DNA of 64,000 nucleotides from CAYQQR01 sp964420035. GTDB taxonomy: Bacteria > Bacteroidota > Bacteroidia > Bacteroidales > SM23-62. Below the pieces are notes generated by a model, which was given only the letters and a program-made list of their open reading frames with translations, was not told the DNA's origin and did no database searches. The first letter of the stretch is position 1. Each line of letters opens with the position of its first letter. The translations under genes were made by a program, and so were the position numbers. Below, piece by piece: positions 34,753-43,446 of the stretch. The stretch is from positions 1 through 64,000 of the forward strand of contig CAYQQR010000014.1 of NCBI GenBank assembly GCA_964420035.1, read 5' to 3'.

Positions 34753-35923
34753 AACTGATTCAATAGAAAGATCACTGCTCCGGGACCGTAACATCTATAT
34801 CATTTTCATGGTCACCCTTTTCGCGATCATGGGGGTTTCCAGCATCACTCCTGCTTTTCCACGAATAGTAGATCATTTCCAAATCAATTACACCCAGGTA
34901 GGTTTGCTCATAACCGTATTCACCCTACCCGGAATTATTTTTACCCCTTTCCTGGGCGTTTTTGCAGACCGGTACGGGCGCAAAACTATATTGTTTCCTG
35001 CTTTGCTCTTGTTTGGACTGGCCGGAGGGGCCTGTTATTTCAGTCCGGATTTCAATACCCTGCTCCTCTTCAGGTTTCTTCAGGGAACCGGGGCCGCATC
35101 CCTGGGAGCCCTGAATCTGACCCTGTTGGGAGACCTGTATACCGGTCACAGGCGGACCACCGCGATGGGTTATAATTCCAGTGTGCTGAGTGTTGGTACA
35201 GCCGGTTATCCGGCTATTGGCGGAGCCCTTGCCCTGGTCGGATGGAACTACCCGTTTCTGCTGCCCCTGCTGGGGGTACCCCTGGGGTTCATACTCCTTT
35301 TTGGCCTGAAGAATTCCAAGGTGAACAATCAACAGCATATAGGGGAGTATTTAAAGAATGCAGCAAAAAGTATGAGGAACACACGGATCATCGCCCTTTT
35401 TCTTCTGAATGTCCTCACTTTCATTGTTTTATACGGGGCCTTCCTCACCTTCCTGCCCAAATTGATGGAGGATCACTTTGCATCGAGCAGTTTTGTGATC
35501 GGTCTGATCATGACAGGCTCTTCCATTTTTACGGCACTGACTTCTTTCCAGCTCGGACGACTGATACGATGGTTCGGAAGCAAAAGATTGCTGCTGATCA
35601 GTTATGGATTTTATGTTATATCCCTGGTTCTGATACCTTTCATGCCCGGACCGTGGTATCTATTGATACCCGCTGTTTTTTTCGGTATGGCCCAGGGAAC
35701 GAACATACCGAATATCCAAAATTTACTGGTAAGCTTTGCGCCCATGCATTACCGGGCTGCCTTCATGTCTGTTAACGGGATGATCCTGCGCTTGGGTCAA
35801 ACCCTGGGACCCCTCCTGGCTGGGTTTTTCTTTATACTGGGAGGCATTGTTGGCGTTTTCTTCGGGGGGGCATTCGTGGTTCTCATCATGGTCATCGTAG
35901 TACTGACCACCCTGGAACATTAA
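34745..35923 (+). CDS. Major facilitator superfamily transporter
   Basis: This 392-residue inner-membrane transporter has 12 predicted helices. The MFS loop 2-3 motif is clear (GVFADRYGRKTILFPALLLFG), and PxxxGAxLAL-type helices follow. ATG 34745 overlaps the end of the DoxX-fusion gene by 8 bases, so the two are translationally linked. The substrate is unknown. Confidence 0.92.
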   Translation: MPETDSIERSLLRDRNIYIIFMVTLFAIMGVSSITPAFPRIVDHFQINYTQVGLLITVFTLPGIIFTPFLGVFADRYGRKTILFPALLLFGLAGGACYFSPDFNTLLLFRFLQGTGAASLGALNLTLLGDLYTGHRRTTAMGYNSSVLSVGTAGYPAIGGALALVGWNYPFLLPLLGVPLGFILLFGLKNSKVNNQQHIGEYLKNAAKSMRNTRIIALFLLNVLTFIVLYGAFLTFLPKLMEDHFASSSFVIGLIMTGSSIFTALTSFQLGRLIRWFGSKRLLLISYGFYVISLVLIPFMPGPWYLLIPAVFFGMAQGTNIPNIQNLLVSFAPMHYRAAFMSVNGMILRLGQTLGPLLAGFFFILGGIVGVFFGGAFVVLIMVIVVLTTLEH

Positions 35924-35961
35924 ACACAGGATCAAGGAACAGATAATAGAGAACAGGGAAC

Positions 35962-35985
35962 AAAAATCCCGGCCGAAACGACCGG
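35962..35985 (-). terminator. Rho-independent terminator after tRNA-Asn
   Basis: On the minus strand CCGGTCG, TTT, CGGCCGG form a 7-base stem (one G-T pair) followed by GATTTTTG. It lies 12 bases past the tRNA 3' end. Confidence 0.65.
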
Positions 35986-35997
35986 AACCGTAGTTTG

Positions 35998-36071
35998 CTC
36001 CCCAGGAAGGACTCGAACCTTCGACCCACGGATTAACAGTCCGTTGCTCTAACCAACTGAGCTACTGAGGA
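35998..36071 (-). tRNA. tRNA-Asn (anticodon GTT)
   Basis: The 74-base minus-strand sequence folds as a complete tRNA: acceptor TCCTCAG with CTGGGGA, D-arm AGCTCAGTTGGTTAGAGC, anticodon arm CGGACTGTTAATCCG (anticodon GTT, Asn) and T-arm GGTTCGAGTCC. CCA is not encoded. It is flanked by a promoter, a broken tRNA half upstream and a terminator downstream. Confidence 0.96.
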
Positions 36072-36105
36072 ATAAATACGTCAGCAAATCAATACTTTTT
36101 TTCCA

Positions 36106-36230
36106 AACAGTCCGTTGCTCTAATCCCGAAAAACACAGAATCTTCGATTCTGAATGTTTTTCGAGGATACTCGATTTTCTAGGCAAATCTGCAGATTTGC
36201 AGAAAATCGGGACCAACTGAGCTACTGAGG
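36106..36230 (-). pseudogene. tRNA-Asn 5'-half remnant split by a two-hairpin insertion
   Basis: The bases 36213-36230 and 36106-36123 are together identical to the 5' half (acceptor to anticodon) of the intact tRNA-Asn 34 bases downstream. They are separated by the 89-base insertion at 36124-36212. The 3' half of the tRNA is absent, so it cannot be functional. It lies between the tRNA promoter and the intact gene, so it would be transcribed. Confidence 0.85.
36124..36212. mobile_element. 89-base REPIN/MITE-like element with two hairpins
   Basis: The insertion begins TCCCGA and ends TCGGGA, an exact 6-base terminal inverted repeat. Inside are two stems. The left is CGAAAAACA-CAGAATC, TTC, GATTCTG followed by TGTTTTTCG with a small bulge. 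The right is GATTTTCT-GCAAATCTGCAGATTTGC-AGAAAATC. The centre is CGAG-GATA-CTCG. No target duplication is evident. It carries no coding capacity. Confidence 0.7.
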
Positions 36231-36286
36231 GAAAATGTTAAAAAACGAGGTTTTTACACTCGAAAGCCCCCATTAAAATTGCCCTG

Positions 36287-36317
36287 CGAAAATAATAGGA
36301 TTTGAGTAAATAAACAA
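36287..36317 (-). promoter_or_regulatory. Promoter of tRNA-Asn unit
   Basis: On the minus strand a -33 TTG box (36315-36317) and a -7 TATTTTCG (36287-36294) stand at the usual spacing (23 bases from TTG to the box). The transcript would cover the tRNA half remnant and then the intact tRNA-Asn. Confidence 0.5.
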
Positions 36318-36353
36318 TATCTTTAAGATTTATTTGAATTACGCGAGCGCGTT

Positions 36354-36452
36354 CCCCGTAGCTTTGCCGCGGGGTAAGCGAGCACCATTAAAATAAACAA
36401 TGAATCGATGATTGGCTCCGCCGAGCTAAAAGTTTATCGCGGCTTGCCGCGA
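36354..36452. repeat. Palindromic repeats, hairpin family copies
   Basis: The 21-base hairpin at 36354-36374 has arms CCCCGTAGC and GCCGCGGGG with loop TTT, the same 9-3-9 plan as copies at 26, 25594 and 25637. A second related palindrome at 36437-36452 has perfect 7-base arms (TCGCGGC and GCCGCGA) around TT. The rest of 36231-36526 is AT-rich with no gene seen. Confidence 0.7.
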
Positions 36453-36526
36453 GGAGAGTCAATTCAGTTTAAGCACCAAATACCGGTCTTTCGGAACGTT
36501 TATCCTTCAAAAAATCTTTTTTGGAC

Positions 36527-37516
36527 ATGGCCAAGGTACTTGGAATCGGAAATGCCCTGGTAGACATCATCATTCAATTGGAAAGTGACGAGATGTTAAA
36601 GGAGCATGCGCTTGAGAAAGCGTCCATGCAGCTGGTTACACTGGAATTATCTTCACAATTGCTGGTAAGAACCCTTGGATTAAAGCGGAGCAAGGCAACA
36701 GGAGGTTCTGCGGCAAACACCATTCACGGTCTGGCCCGTTTGGGTATTGATACCGGCTTTATCGGTAAGATTGGAAAGGACGAACTGGGTGATTTTTTCA
36801 GGAAAGACATGAAAAGCAAGGGGATAAAACCCTATTTGTTCTACAGTATGGAAGAAACGGGAAGAGCGGTCACTTTGGTGAGCCCCGACTCGGAACGTAC
36901 CTTTGGCACTTACCTGGGAGCAGCCATTGAGCTGGCTTCCGAGGATCTGGATCAGGATCTTTTCAAAAATTATGATTTCATGCATCTTGAAGGTTACCTG
37001 GTTCAAAATACCGGGTTGTTGCATAAAGCCCTCCGTCTGGCCAAACACAGTGATCTCCGGATATCATTGGACCTTGCTTCCTATAACATCGTTGCTGCCA
37101 ACGTGTCCATCCTCAAGGAGGTTCTTACCGATTATGTGGATGTAGTCTTTGCCAATGAGGATGAAGCAAAAGCCTTAACCGGTAAAGAACCCGAAGAGGC
37201 CCTGGCTGAACTCAATAAGCTGACGGATATCGCGGTGGTTAAGCTGGGGTCGCAAGGCTCGCTGGTTATGCAGGACGATAAGCTGATGGGTATTGATCCT
37301 ATAAGAGTGGAAGCCCTGGACACGACAGGTGCCGGTGATCTTTATGCATCCGGGTTCATCTTTGGCCTTCTGAAAGACTTGCCCCTTGAAAGCTGTGGAC
37401 GAATCGGCTCCATTCTGGGAGGGAAGATAATAGAAGTTATGGGTGCCAAGATGGATGATGAACACTGGGAGGATGCAATACAATTGATCAAAGAATCGAC
37501 CTATCCGAGGTTTTAA
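36527..37516 (+). CDS. PfkB-family carbohydrate/adenosine-type kinase
   Basis: This 329-residue cytoplasmic kinase of the ribokinase fold begins AKVLGIGNALVDIIIQL. It has the first PfkB signature in GGSAANTIHGLARLG, and the catalytic signature DTTGAGDLYASGFIFGL with the Asp base near residue 265. It resembles the adenosine/sugar kinase branch common in Bacteroidota, but the substrate is not certain. ATG 36527 is preferred over an upstream TTG at 36521. Confidence 0.93.
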   Translation: MAKVLGIGNALVDIIIQLESDEMLKEHALEKASMQLVTLELSSQLLVRTLGLKRSKATGGSAANTIHGLARLGIDTGFIGKIGKDELGDFFRKDMKSKGIKPYLFYSMEETGRAVTLVSPDSERTFGTYLGAAIELASEDLDQDLFKNYDFMHLEGYLVQNTGLLHKALRLAKHSDLRISLDLASYNIVAANVSILKEVLTDYVDVVFANEDEAKALTGKEPEEALAELNKLTDIAVVKLGSQGSLVMQDDKLMGIDPIRVEALDTTGAGDLYASGFIFGLLKDLPLESCGRIGSILGGKIIEVMGAKMDDEHWEDAIQLIKESTYPRF

Positions 37517-37519
37517 AAT

Positions 37520-37536
37520 TCCTGATACTTTCAGGA
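37520..37536. terminator. Possible bidirectional hairpin between convergent kinase genes
   Basis: TCCTGA and TCAGGA pair around a 5-base loop, with TTTTAAAA on one flank. It overlaps the stop codon of the deoxynucleoside kinase gene. The short stem makes this weak. Confidence 0.3.
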
Positions 37537-38151
37537 TTTGAACAACCCGTGTAATTCCGCGTTGATCTTATCGATCACCTGGCTCAGGTGTTCTGAGTTC
37601 ACCGGGAAATCATAGTTGTCGGCGTCTATGATCAACAACTTCCCGAGGTTATAGGATTCAACCCAGGCTTCATATCTTTCGTTGAGCCTTTTCAGGTAAT
37701 CCAGGCGGATGGATGATTCATATTTCCTGCCCCTTTGTTGAATCTGTTCCACCAGGGTCGGGATGCTTGCGCGCAAATAAATGATCAGGTCCGGGGGATC
37801 GATCAGAGAGGAGGTCATTTGGAAGAGGGTGAAATAATTCTCGAAGTCGCGTGTTGACATCAGTCCCATGGAATGGAGGTTTGGGGCGAATATATAGGCG
37901 TCTTCATAGATGGTACGATCCTGGATAACGTCTTTTTCCTGTTTACGGATGTCCAGTATGTTATTAAAGCGCGTATTGAGAAAATATATCTGCAGGTTGA
38001 ATGCCCATCGCTGCATATCCTGGTAAAAATCGTTGAGATAAGGATTGTCTTCTACATCTTCATAATTGGGTTCCCATCCGTAATGCTTGGCGAGTAATCC
38101 GGTGAGCGTTGTTTTTCCGGAACCGATGTTTCCTGCGATGGCAATATGCAT
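37531..38151 (-). CDS. Deoxynucleoside kinase (dNK family)
   Basis: This 206-residue salvage enzyme phosphorylates deoxynucleosides (dAdo/dGuo type by family). The P-loop GNIGSGKTT falls at about residues 7-15. The ERS-type motif appears as QDRTIYEDAYIFA near residue 78, and the LID-region Arg cluster is in IQQRGRKYE. All core residues look intact. It is convergent with the PfkB kinase gene. Confidence 0.93.
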   Translation of the reverse strand: MHIAIAGNIGSGKTTLTGLLAKHYGWEPNYEDVEDNPYLNDFYQDMQRWAFNLQIYFLNTRFNNILDIRKQEKDVIQDRTIYEDAYIFAPNLHSMGLMSTRDFENYFTLFQMTSSLIDPPDLIIYLRASIPTLVEQIQQRGRKYESSIRLDYLKRLNERYEAWVESYNLGKLLIIDADNYDFPVNSEHLSQVIDKINAELHGLFKS

Positions 38152-38217
38152 TATCCGAATATTTTTTTAAATGATTACGAATGTACAAAAATTAATGAAA
38201 CCCGATGAACCGGGAAC

Positions 38218-38988
38218 TTACTCAGACCGGTACAGGATGATCTCCCTTTCGGAACCCACAAAATAAACATCTCCCTGAACCTGGCAGGAATATATTGAAT
38301 CAACCGGGGGAATGGTCTCTATCCGCGTTTGATAGTTGGACAGGTTCATTGTATTTAGCTTGCTTCCATTGAATTGAATTATTTGCTTTTCCGTGACCTG
38401 GAATATCCGGTCCCGGAGGTCGAAGGGAAGGGTCAGATTATAGGTGCCAAAACGGTCAAATACAAGAATACCTTTTTCCAGATCACCCAGGTATAAATTC
38501 TGATTTCTTTCGCACATCATAAGCTGTGATCCTTTGCGGCCCATGAGTTGGGTCAGGACCATACTTTCATGTCTGCGATTCAGGTTGGCATCAAAATACA
38601 CGATCTTGTCCGAAAGATCATCCAGCACCCAGAAGCCGCCCTGCTCGGAAGTACAGATTGCTCCCACGTCAAATATGCCCAGGTCATCAAGATTCAGGGG
38701 TGCCCCCAGGGGCGAAAGAAAATTATCAAGGAAAACCAGCTGATTGAAATCGGGATAAAAAACCAGTATTTTCAAAGGATTGGAAACATCTATGTAACCG
38801 GGCCTCCCCAAAAGATCGTTGCTGTAAACTCCGACCTTTTCCAATTCCTTATTCAATTTAACGACCTGGTTATGGTCAAGCAGGTAAAGATTTCTCAGAT
38901 GGTCGGTGTAGAAATGTCTTCCGGAGAATCCAAGACGTTCAAGTTCGGTAAAACCGGGCTGTAAAATGGCAAGCCATAATATGAGCAT
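38218..38988 (-). CDS. Hypothetical exported beta-propeller-like protein
   Basis: I do not recognise a family for this protein of about 256 residues. It has a signal-like hydrophobic start (MLILWLAILQPG), then repeating blade-like segments such as NPLKILVFYPDFNQLVFLDN, QGGFWVLDDLSDKIVYFD and NQNLYLGDLEKGILVFD, which suggest a small propeller. ATG 38988 is preferred; a TTG at 39003 is in frame. It is the last gene of the ftsX-to-GH3 run. Confidence 0.6.
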   Translation of the reverse strand: MLILWLAILQPGFTELERLGFSGRHFYTDHLRNLYLLDHNQVVKLNKELEKVGVYSNDLLGRPGYIDVSNPLKILVFYPDFNQLVFLDNFLSPLGAPLNLDDLGIFDVGAICTSEQGGFWVLDDLSDKIVYFDANLNRRHESMVLTQLMGRKGSQLMMCERNQNLYLGDLEKGILVFDRFGTYNLTLPFDLRDRIFQVTEKQIIQFNGSKLNTMNLSNYQTRIETIPPVDSIYSCQVQGDVYFVGSEREIILYRSE

Positions 38989-39008
38989 TATTTTAATGAG
39001 CAAGGCAG

Positions 39009-40532
39009 TCAGCGTTTTAGATTCCCGATGATTAGATTGAGTTCTTCAATATATTTTCTTTCGTTCGAAAGACGGGGCATTTTGTTTTGTCCTCCCAGCT
39101 TGCCCTTATAATTAAACCAGTCGTAAAAGGTGCCCGGCGGCACATTTCGAACCGTGGGCTTTTCCAGGGTAATGTTCTTGTACCGCTTAGCCTCATAATC
39201 TGAATTTAATGAACAAAGTGCAATATCCAGGGTATTGGTAAAATAATCCAGATCTTCGGGTTCCTTTTCAAATTCTATGAGCCATTCATGGGAACCCTTA
39301 TGTTCCCGGTCCATATAAATTGGGGCAGCGGTATATTCATTGATGATGGCCCCGGTTTTGTCGCAGGCCACTTTGAGCGCTTTTTCTGCATTGTCGATGA
39401 TCACTTCTTCTCCAAAGGCATTGATAAAATGTTTGGTGCGTCCGGAGATCTTAATTTTATGCGGGAAGGTTGAGGAAAAGATTACTGTATCGCCGATAAG
39501 ATATCGCCATAGTCCTGAGTTGGTTGAGATAACCAGTGCATAATTAACACCCGGCTCCACTTCCCCGATAGAAAGAACGGCCGGATTCTCTTTATCAAAT
39601 TGATCCATGGGTATGAACTCATAAAATACACCGTAATCCAGCATCAAAAGCATATCATCCCGGTCCGGTTCATCCTGAATTCCAAAAAACCCTTCGGAAG
39701 CATTGTAGGTTTCCATGTAATTCATCCTGGGTGTGGGGATCAATTCTTCAAATTGTTTCCGATAGGGCTTAAAGCTGACCCCGCCATGGGTAAACAGTTC
39801 CAGGTTGGGCCAAATCTCCAGCAGGTTATTTTCACCGGTATGTTTGAGGATATGTTTGATCAATACCAGGTTCCAGGAGGGTACCCCTGCAATATTGGTT
39901 ACATTTTCCTTGACCGTGGTCTTGGTATAGACTTCCAGTTTTTCCTCCCACCGGTCGAGCAGGGCAATTTCCTGGCTCGGGGTCCTGATAAAATCGGCCC
40001 AAAAGGGTAGATTCTCAATATAGATAGCCGATAAATCACCATAAAAAGCCTCGTTGCTGAATTGGCTGATCTGATGACTTCCTCCCAGGGTCAGGCCTTT
40101 TCCCTTAAAGATACCTGTGTTGGGATGATTATGGGTATAGAGCGCCAGGATATCCTTTCCTCCCCGGAAATGACAATCTTCAAGCGCCTCCCTGGAAACC
40201 GGGAGGAACTTGCTCTTATCACTGGTTGTTCCGGATGATTTGGCAAACCATTTAATCTCGCTGGGCCAGAGTATATTTTTCTCACCATTCAGAAGCCGCT
40301 GTATGTATGGTTTTAAGTCGTCGTAGCTGTGGAGCGGAACTTTTTCCTGAAATTCCCGGATGCTGGTAATATTTTCAAAATCATACTTTGCCCCGAATTC
40401 TGTATGTTGTGCTTCCTGGACCAGCTTAAATAAGGTTTCCCGCTGTACATTGAAGGGGTACTTCCTGAACAGATCAATCTGATGGAGTCTCTTGACATTG
40501 AACCAGGTTATTATAGAATTGATGATGGGCAT
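39009..40532 (-). CDS. GH3 auxin-responsive promoter family acyl-adenylating enzyme
   Basis: This 507-residue member of the ANL-type GH3 family (acyl-AMP-forming amino acid ligases in plants; bacterial roles unknown) shows the adenylation loop SSGTTSDKSKFLPVS near residue 95, the ATP-binding YNASEGFFGIQ near 265, and the hinge GDTVIF-KISGRTKHFINAFGEEVI at about 340-380. The gene lies 29 bases downstream of queA in a conserved housekeeping run. Confidence 0.92.
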   Translation of the reverse strand: MPIINSIITWFNVKRLHQIDLFRKYPFNVQRETLFKLVQEAQHTEFGAKYDFENITSIREFQEKVPLHSYDDLKPYIQRLLNGEKNILWPSEIKWFAKSSGTTSDKSKFLPVSREALEDCHFRGGKDILALYTHNHPNTGIFKGKGLTLGGSHQISQFSNEAFYGDLSAIYIENLPFWADFIRTPSQEIALLDRWEEKLEVYTKTTVKENVTNIAGVPSWNLVLIKHILKHTGENNLLEIWPNLELFTHGGVSFKPYRKQFEELIPTPRMNYMETYNASEGFFGIQDEPDRDDMLLMLDYGVFYEFIPMDQFDKENPAVLSIGEVEPGVNYALVISTNSGLWRYLIGDTVIFSSTFPHKIKISGRTKHFINAFGEEVIIDNAEKALKVACDKTGAIINEYTAAPIYMDREHKGSHEWLIEFEKEPEDLDYFTNTLDIALCSLNSDYEAKRYKNITLEKPTVRNVPPGTFYDWFNYKGKLGGQNKMPRLSNERKYIEELNLIIGNLKR

Positions 40533-40561
40533 TGCTCCTCCGGTAAAAGGGTTTCTAATAA

Positions 40562-41611
40562 TCAGACCATCAGCATGGCATCCCCGTATGTGCCGAAACG
40601 GTATTTTTCCTTTATAGCGACGCGGTAAGTTTCCATCAGGGTATCATATCCGGCAAATGCTGCAACCATCATCAGCAGGGTAGAATAAGGAAGATGAAAA
40701 TTGCTTACCATTTTCGTCGGAACGTGGAATTCATAGGGTGGAAAAATAAACTTATTCGTCCAGCCATTATAAGGATTTAAAAATCCTTCCGTGGATACTG
40801 AGCTTTCAAGGGTACGCAAAACCGTTGTTCCCACCGCACAGATCTCCTTCCGGTTGTTTTTTGCTTGATTCACTATTCTTGCAGCCTCATCAGGAATGAT
40901 GATCCGTTCGGAATCCATCTTGTGTTTGGTGAGGTCCTCAACATCCACGGTCCTGAAATTTCCCAGTCCTACGTGGAGGGTAATGAAAGCAAATTGTAAG
41001 CCTTTAATTTCCAGTCTTTTCAGAAGATGTTTGGAAAAATGCATACCCGCGGTTGGAGCAGCAACCGCTCCTTCGTGCTTCGCGTAAACAGTCTGATAAC
41101 GCTCACGGTCCTCGGGTTCCACATTTCTCTTGATGAATTTTGGCAGAGGGGTCTCGCCAAGCTTATAGAGCGTTTTTTTAAAGTCTTCATAATCCCCGTC
41201 AAAAAGAAAGCGCAGGGTTCTTCCCCTGGAGGTGGTATTATCGATGACTTCAGCGACCAATCCGTTGTCTTCGCCAAAATACAATTTATTCCCAATGCGG
41301 ATTTTTCTGGCCGGGTCGACCAATACATCCCAAAGACGCTGCTCACGGTTTAACTCCCGAAGCAAAAAGACCTCAATTTCGGCACCGGTCTTTTCTTTAT
41401 TACCATAAAGCCTGGCCGGAAAAACTTTTGTGTTGTTGAAGACCATAACGTCCCCGTCATTAAAATAATCTATGATGTCCTTGAAGATCTTGTGTTCAAT
41501 TTTACCCGAGTCCCGGTGCAAAACCATCAATTTGGATTCATCGCGGTTCCTGGCGGGATATTTGGCAATAAGTTCTTCCGGTAAATGGTATTTGAATTGG
41601 GACAGCTTCAT
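40562..41611 (-). CDS. queA: S-adenosylmethionine:tRNA ribosyltransferase-isomerase
   Basis: QueA transfers the ribosyl group of SAM to preQ1 at tRNA position 34 to form epoxyqueuosine. The 349-residue length is standard. Family blocks include SQFKYHLPEELIAKYPARNRDESKL, FNNTKVFPARLYGNKEKTGAEIEVFLL, APTAGMHFSKHLL and NFHLPYSTLLMMVAAFAGYD. It is part of the uppP-truB-queA-GH3 run. Confidence 0.97.
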   Translation of the reverse strand: MKLSQFKYHLPEELIAKYPARNRDESKLMVLHRDSGKIEHKIFKDIIDYFNDGDVMVFNNTKVFPARLYGNKEKTGAEIEVFLLRELNREQRLWDVLVDPARKIRIGNKLYFGEDNGLVAEVIDNTTSRGRTLRFLFDGDYEDFKKTLYKLGETPLPKFIKRNVEPEDRERYQTVYAKHEGAVAAPTAGMHFSKHLLKRLEIKGLQFAFITLHVGLGNFRTVDVEDLTKHKMDSERIIIPDEAARIVNQAKNNRKEICAVGTTVLRTLESSVSTEGFLNPYNGWTNKFIFPPYEFHVPTKMVSNFHLPYSTLLMMVAAFAGYDTLMETYRVAIKEKYRFGTYGDAMLMV

Positions 41612-41657
41612 GGGTAGACTTTTTTGAGTTCGCTTATACGTAAAAAACTGTTGATGG

Positions 41658-42362
41658 TTACAATTGTTTTAATAAATCCTCAAATTTTTCTATACTATAT
41701 GCTGTATCTACCATATATGGCCCGATACGGGTACGTCTGAGGGAATCAAGATAAGCTCCTGAATTCACACGGACACCCAGGTCCCGTGCCAGACCGCGTA
41801 TATAGGTCCCCTTACTGCATCTGATCCGCAGCTTAAGTAGGGGGGGAGTATAATGGATCATTTCCAATTCATGTATGGTGACCTTATTTTCTTTGATGGT
41901 CACTTGGCTTCCTTCGCGGGCATATTTATAGGCTCTTTTCCCTTTCATTTTTTTTGCTGAAAAAACAGGCGGAACCTGGAGTATTTCTCCTCTGAAATCG
42001 CCCAGGGCTTCTGTAATGACTTTCTCATCAATATGCCCGAAGGGGTAGCTTGCATCAAATTCGGTTTCAAGATCCAGGGAAGGGGTGGTTTTTCCAAAAC
42101 GGATTCCCGCCAGGTATTCCTTATCATATTCCTGGTAGGATTGAAGTTCCTTGGTCTTTTTACCCGTGCACAGGACCATCAAACCGGTAGCGAGGGGATC
42201 CAGGGTTCCGGCATGGCCGACTTTTATCTTTTCCAGGGCGAAGTGTTTTTTTAAGAGCCAACGTATCTTATTTACAACGTCGAATGAGGTCCATCCTGTT
42301 GGTTTATCGATAAGGATACAACCTCCTTCCAAACAATCTTGCCCGGATCTAAACATTTCCAT
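41658..42362 (-). CDS. truB: tRNA pseudouridine(55) synthase
   Basis: TruB makes pseudouridine 55 in the T-loop of tRNAs. The 234-residue protein has the catalytic Asp in VGHAGTLDPLATG at about residue 55 and the RCSKGTYIRGLARDLG motif near 185. There is no PUA extension, as is common in short bacterial forms. Its start overlaps the end of uppP by 14 bases. Confidence 0.97.
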   Translation of the reverse strand: MEMFRSGQDCLEGGCILIDKPTGWTSFDVVNKIRWLLKKHFALEKIKVGHAGTLDPLATGLMVLCTGKKTKELQSYQEYDKEYLAGIRFGKTTPSLDLETEFDASYPFGHIDEKVITEALGDFRGEILQVPPVFSAKKMKGKRAYKYAREGSQVTIKENKVTIHELEMIHYTPPLLKLRIRCSKGTYIRGLARDLGVRVNSGAYLDSLRRTRIGPYMVDTAYSIEKFEDLLKQL

Positions 42363-43155
42363 ATTCTATGGATCCCGCGATGAGTGAAGCAATACCAATG
42401 ACCGAACAGTAGAGCGCGAACCAGGTCAATTTTCCTCTTTGCACCAGGCGGATCATCCATTTACAGGCCAATAGGCCCGATACAAAGGCTGCAAGGAACC
42501 CGGTGACCAGTGCTGCCATGGAAATTTCTGCTCTTGCTGTTTTTGCCGAGAGATCGGCCAAATCCAGGATATTGGCCGCCAAAATAGGTACCAGCACCAT
42601 AAGAAAAGAAAACCTGGCTGCTTCCTTGCGGTCATTGCCCATATTCAGGCTGGTTGCAATGGTCGCTCCACTGCGCGAGATCCCCGGTATTACCGCAGCA
42701 GCCTGCGCAATCCCAATGATGAAAGCATCCTGGAAGTTAATTTTCCGATAACCTCTTTTCGTAATGTAGGTGCTGAAAAGTAATGCTGCCGTTACCAGGA
42801 GCATGGATCCCACGAGGATGATATTACCGGAAAACAGTGCCCTGACCTGGTCTTCCAGGAATAAACCGATAATTCCTACAGGGATCATGGATATTAGAAT
42901 CTTGATCAAATATTGGGTTTCCTGGTTCCATTGAAAGCGGATACTTTCACGTGCCAGCTTTCCCAGGTCTTTTGCAAAAACCACGATAATACTGAGCAAG
43001 GTGGCCCCGTGCACCAGTATAGAAAAAGTGGCATTATCTTTTGTTTCGACATCCAGCAGGACCTTGCCTAATTCAAGGTGTCCGCTGGAGCTTACCGGCA
43101 GGAATTCTGTTAATCCCTGGATCAATCCAAGAATAAGGGCTTCAAACCACTCCAT
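42349..43155 (-). CDS. uppP: Undecaprenyl-diphosphate phosphatase
   Basis: This recycles the C55 lipid carrier for peptidoglycan and polysaccharide export. The 268-residue polytopic membrane protein has the family motif at the N-terminus (LGLIQGLTEFLPVSSSGHLEL) and the second motif PGISRSGATIATSLNMG in the middle. ATG 43155 (MEWFEALILG) is preferred over an in-frame codon 21 bases upstream. It overlaps truB by 14 bases. Confidence 0.96.
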   Translation of the reverse strand: MEWFEALILGLIQGLTEFLPVSSSGHLELGKVLLDVETKDNATFSILVHGATLLSIIVVFAKDLGKLARESIRFQWNQETQYLIKILISMIPVGIIGLFLEDQVRALFSGNIILVGSMLLVTAALLFSTYITKRGYRKINFQDAFIIGIAQAAAVIPGISRSGATIATSLNMGNDRKEAARFSFLMVLVPILAANILDLADLSAKTARAEISMAALVTGFLAAFVSGLLACKWMIRLVQRGKLTWFALYCSVIGIASLIAGSIEYGNV

Positions 43156-43180
43156 AAAAAAGGGAGATTGTATCAATTGA

Positions 43181-43435
43181 TCAGGCTTCCGGCCTGGGCT
43201 TCTTCATGATGGCCCAAATCTCGAAAACAAAACCAATCAGTACGATGATGGGGGCCAGTGTGATTCGTCTGAAACTGAAAATCTTTTCGTTGAATTCACT
43301 TGGATCTTCTGCTTTACCGCCGATCATCAGGACAAATCCCAGAACGATTATGGCAAAACCAATGAGCAGGAGTTTATAGTTTTCCTTCCCCAGTGCAAAT
43401 TTTGGTTTGTTACTTTCCGTTTTTTTGTTGGCCAT
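43181..43435 (-). CDS. DUF3098 small membrane protein
   Basis: This 84-residue protein has two membrane helices (LLLIGFAIIVLGFVLMIGG and APIIVLIGFVFEIWAIM) separated by a short loop, and a basic N-terminus. DUF3098 proteins of this size sit between ftsX and uppP in many Bacteroidota, which is the exact position here. It is probably linked to cell-envelope biogenesis, but has no known activity. Confidence 0.9.
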   Translation of the reverse strand: MANKKTESNKPKFALGKENYKLLLIGFAIIVLGFVLMIGGKAEDPSEFNEKIFSFRRITLAPIIVLIGFVFEIWAIMKKPRPEA

Positions 43436-43446
43436 GTTTCTTTGTT

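Noticed and set aside
36106..36230. A functional second tRNA-Asn
   Set aside because: The 3' half is missing and the D-arm is split by 89 foreign bases.
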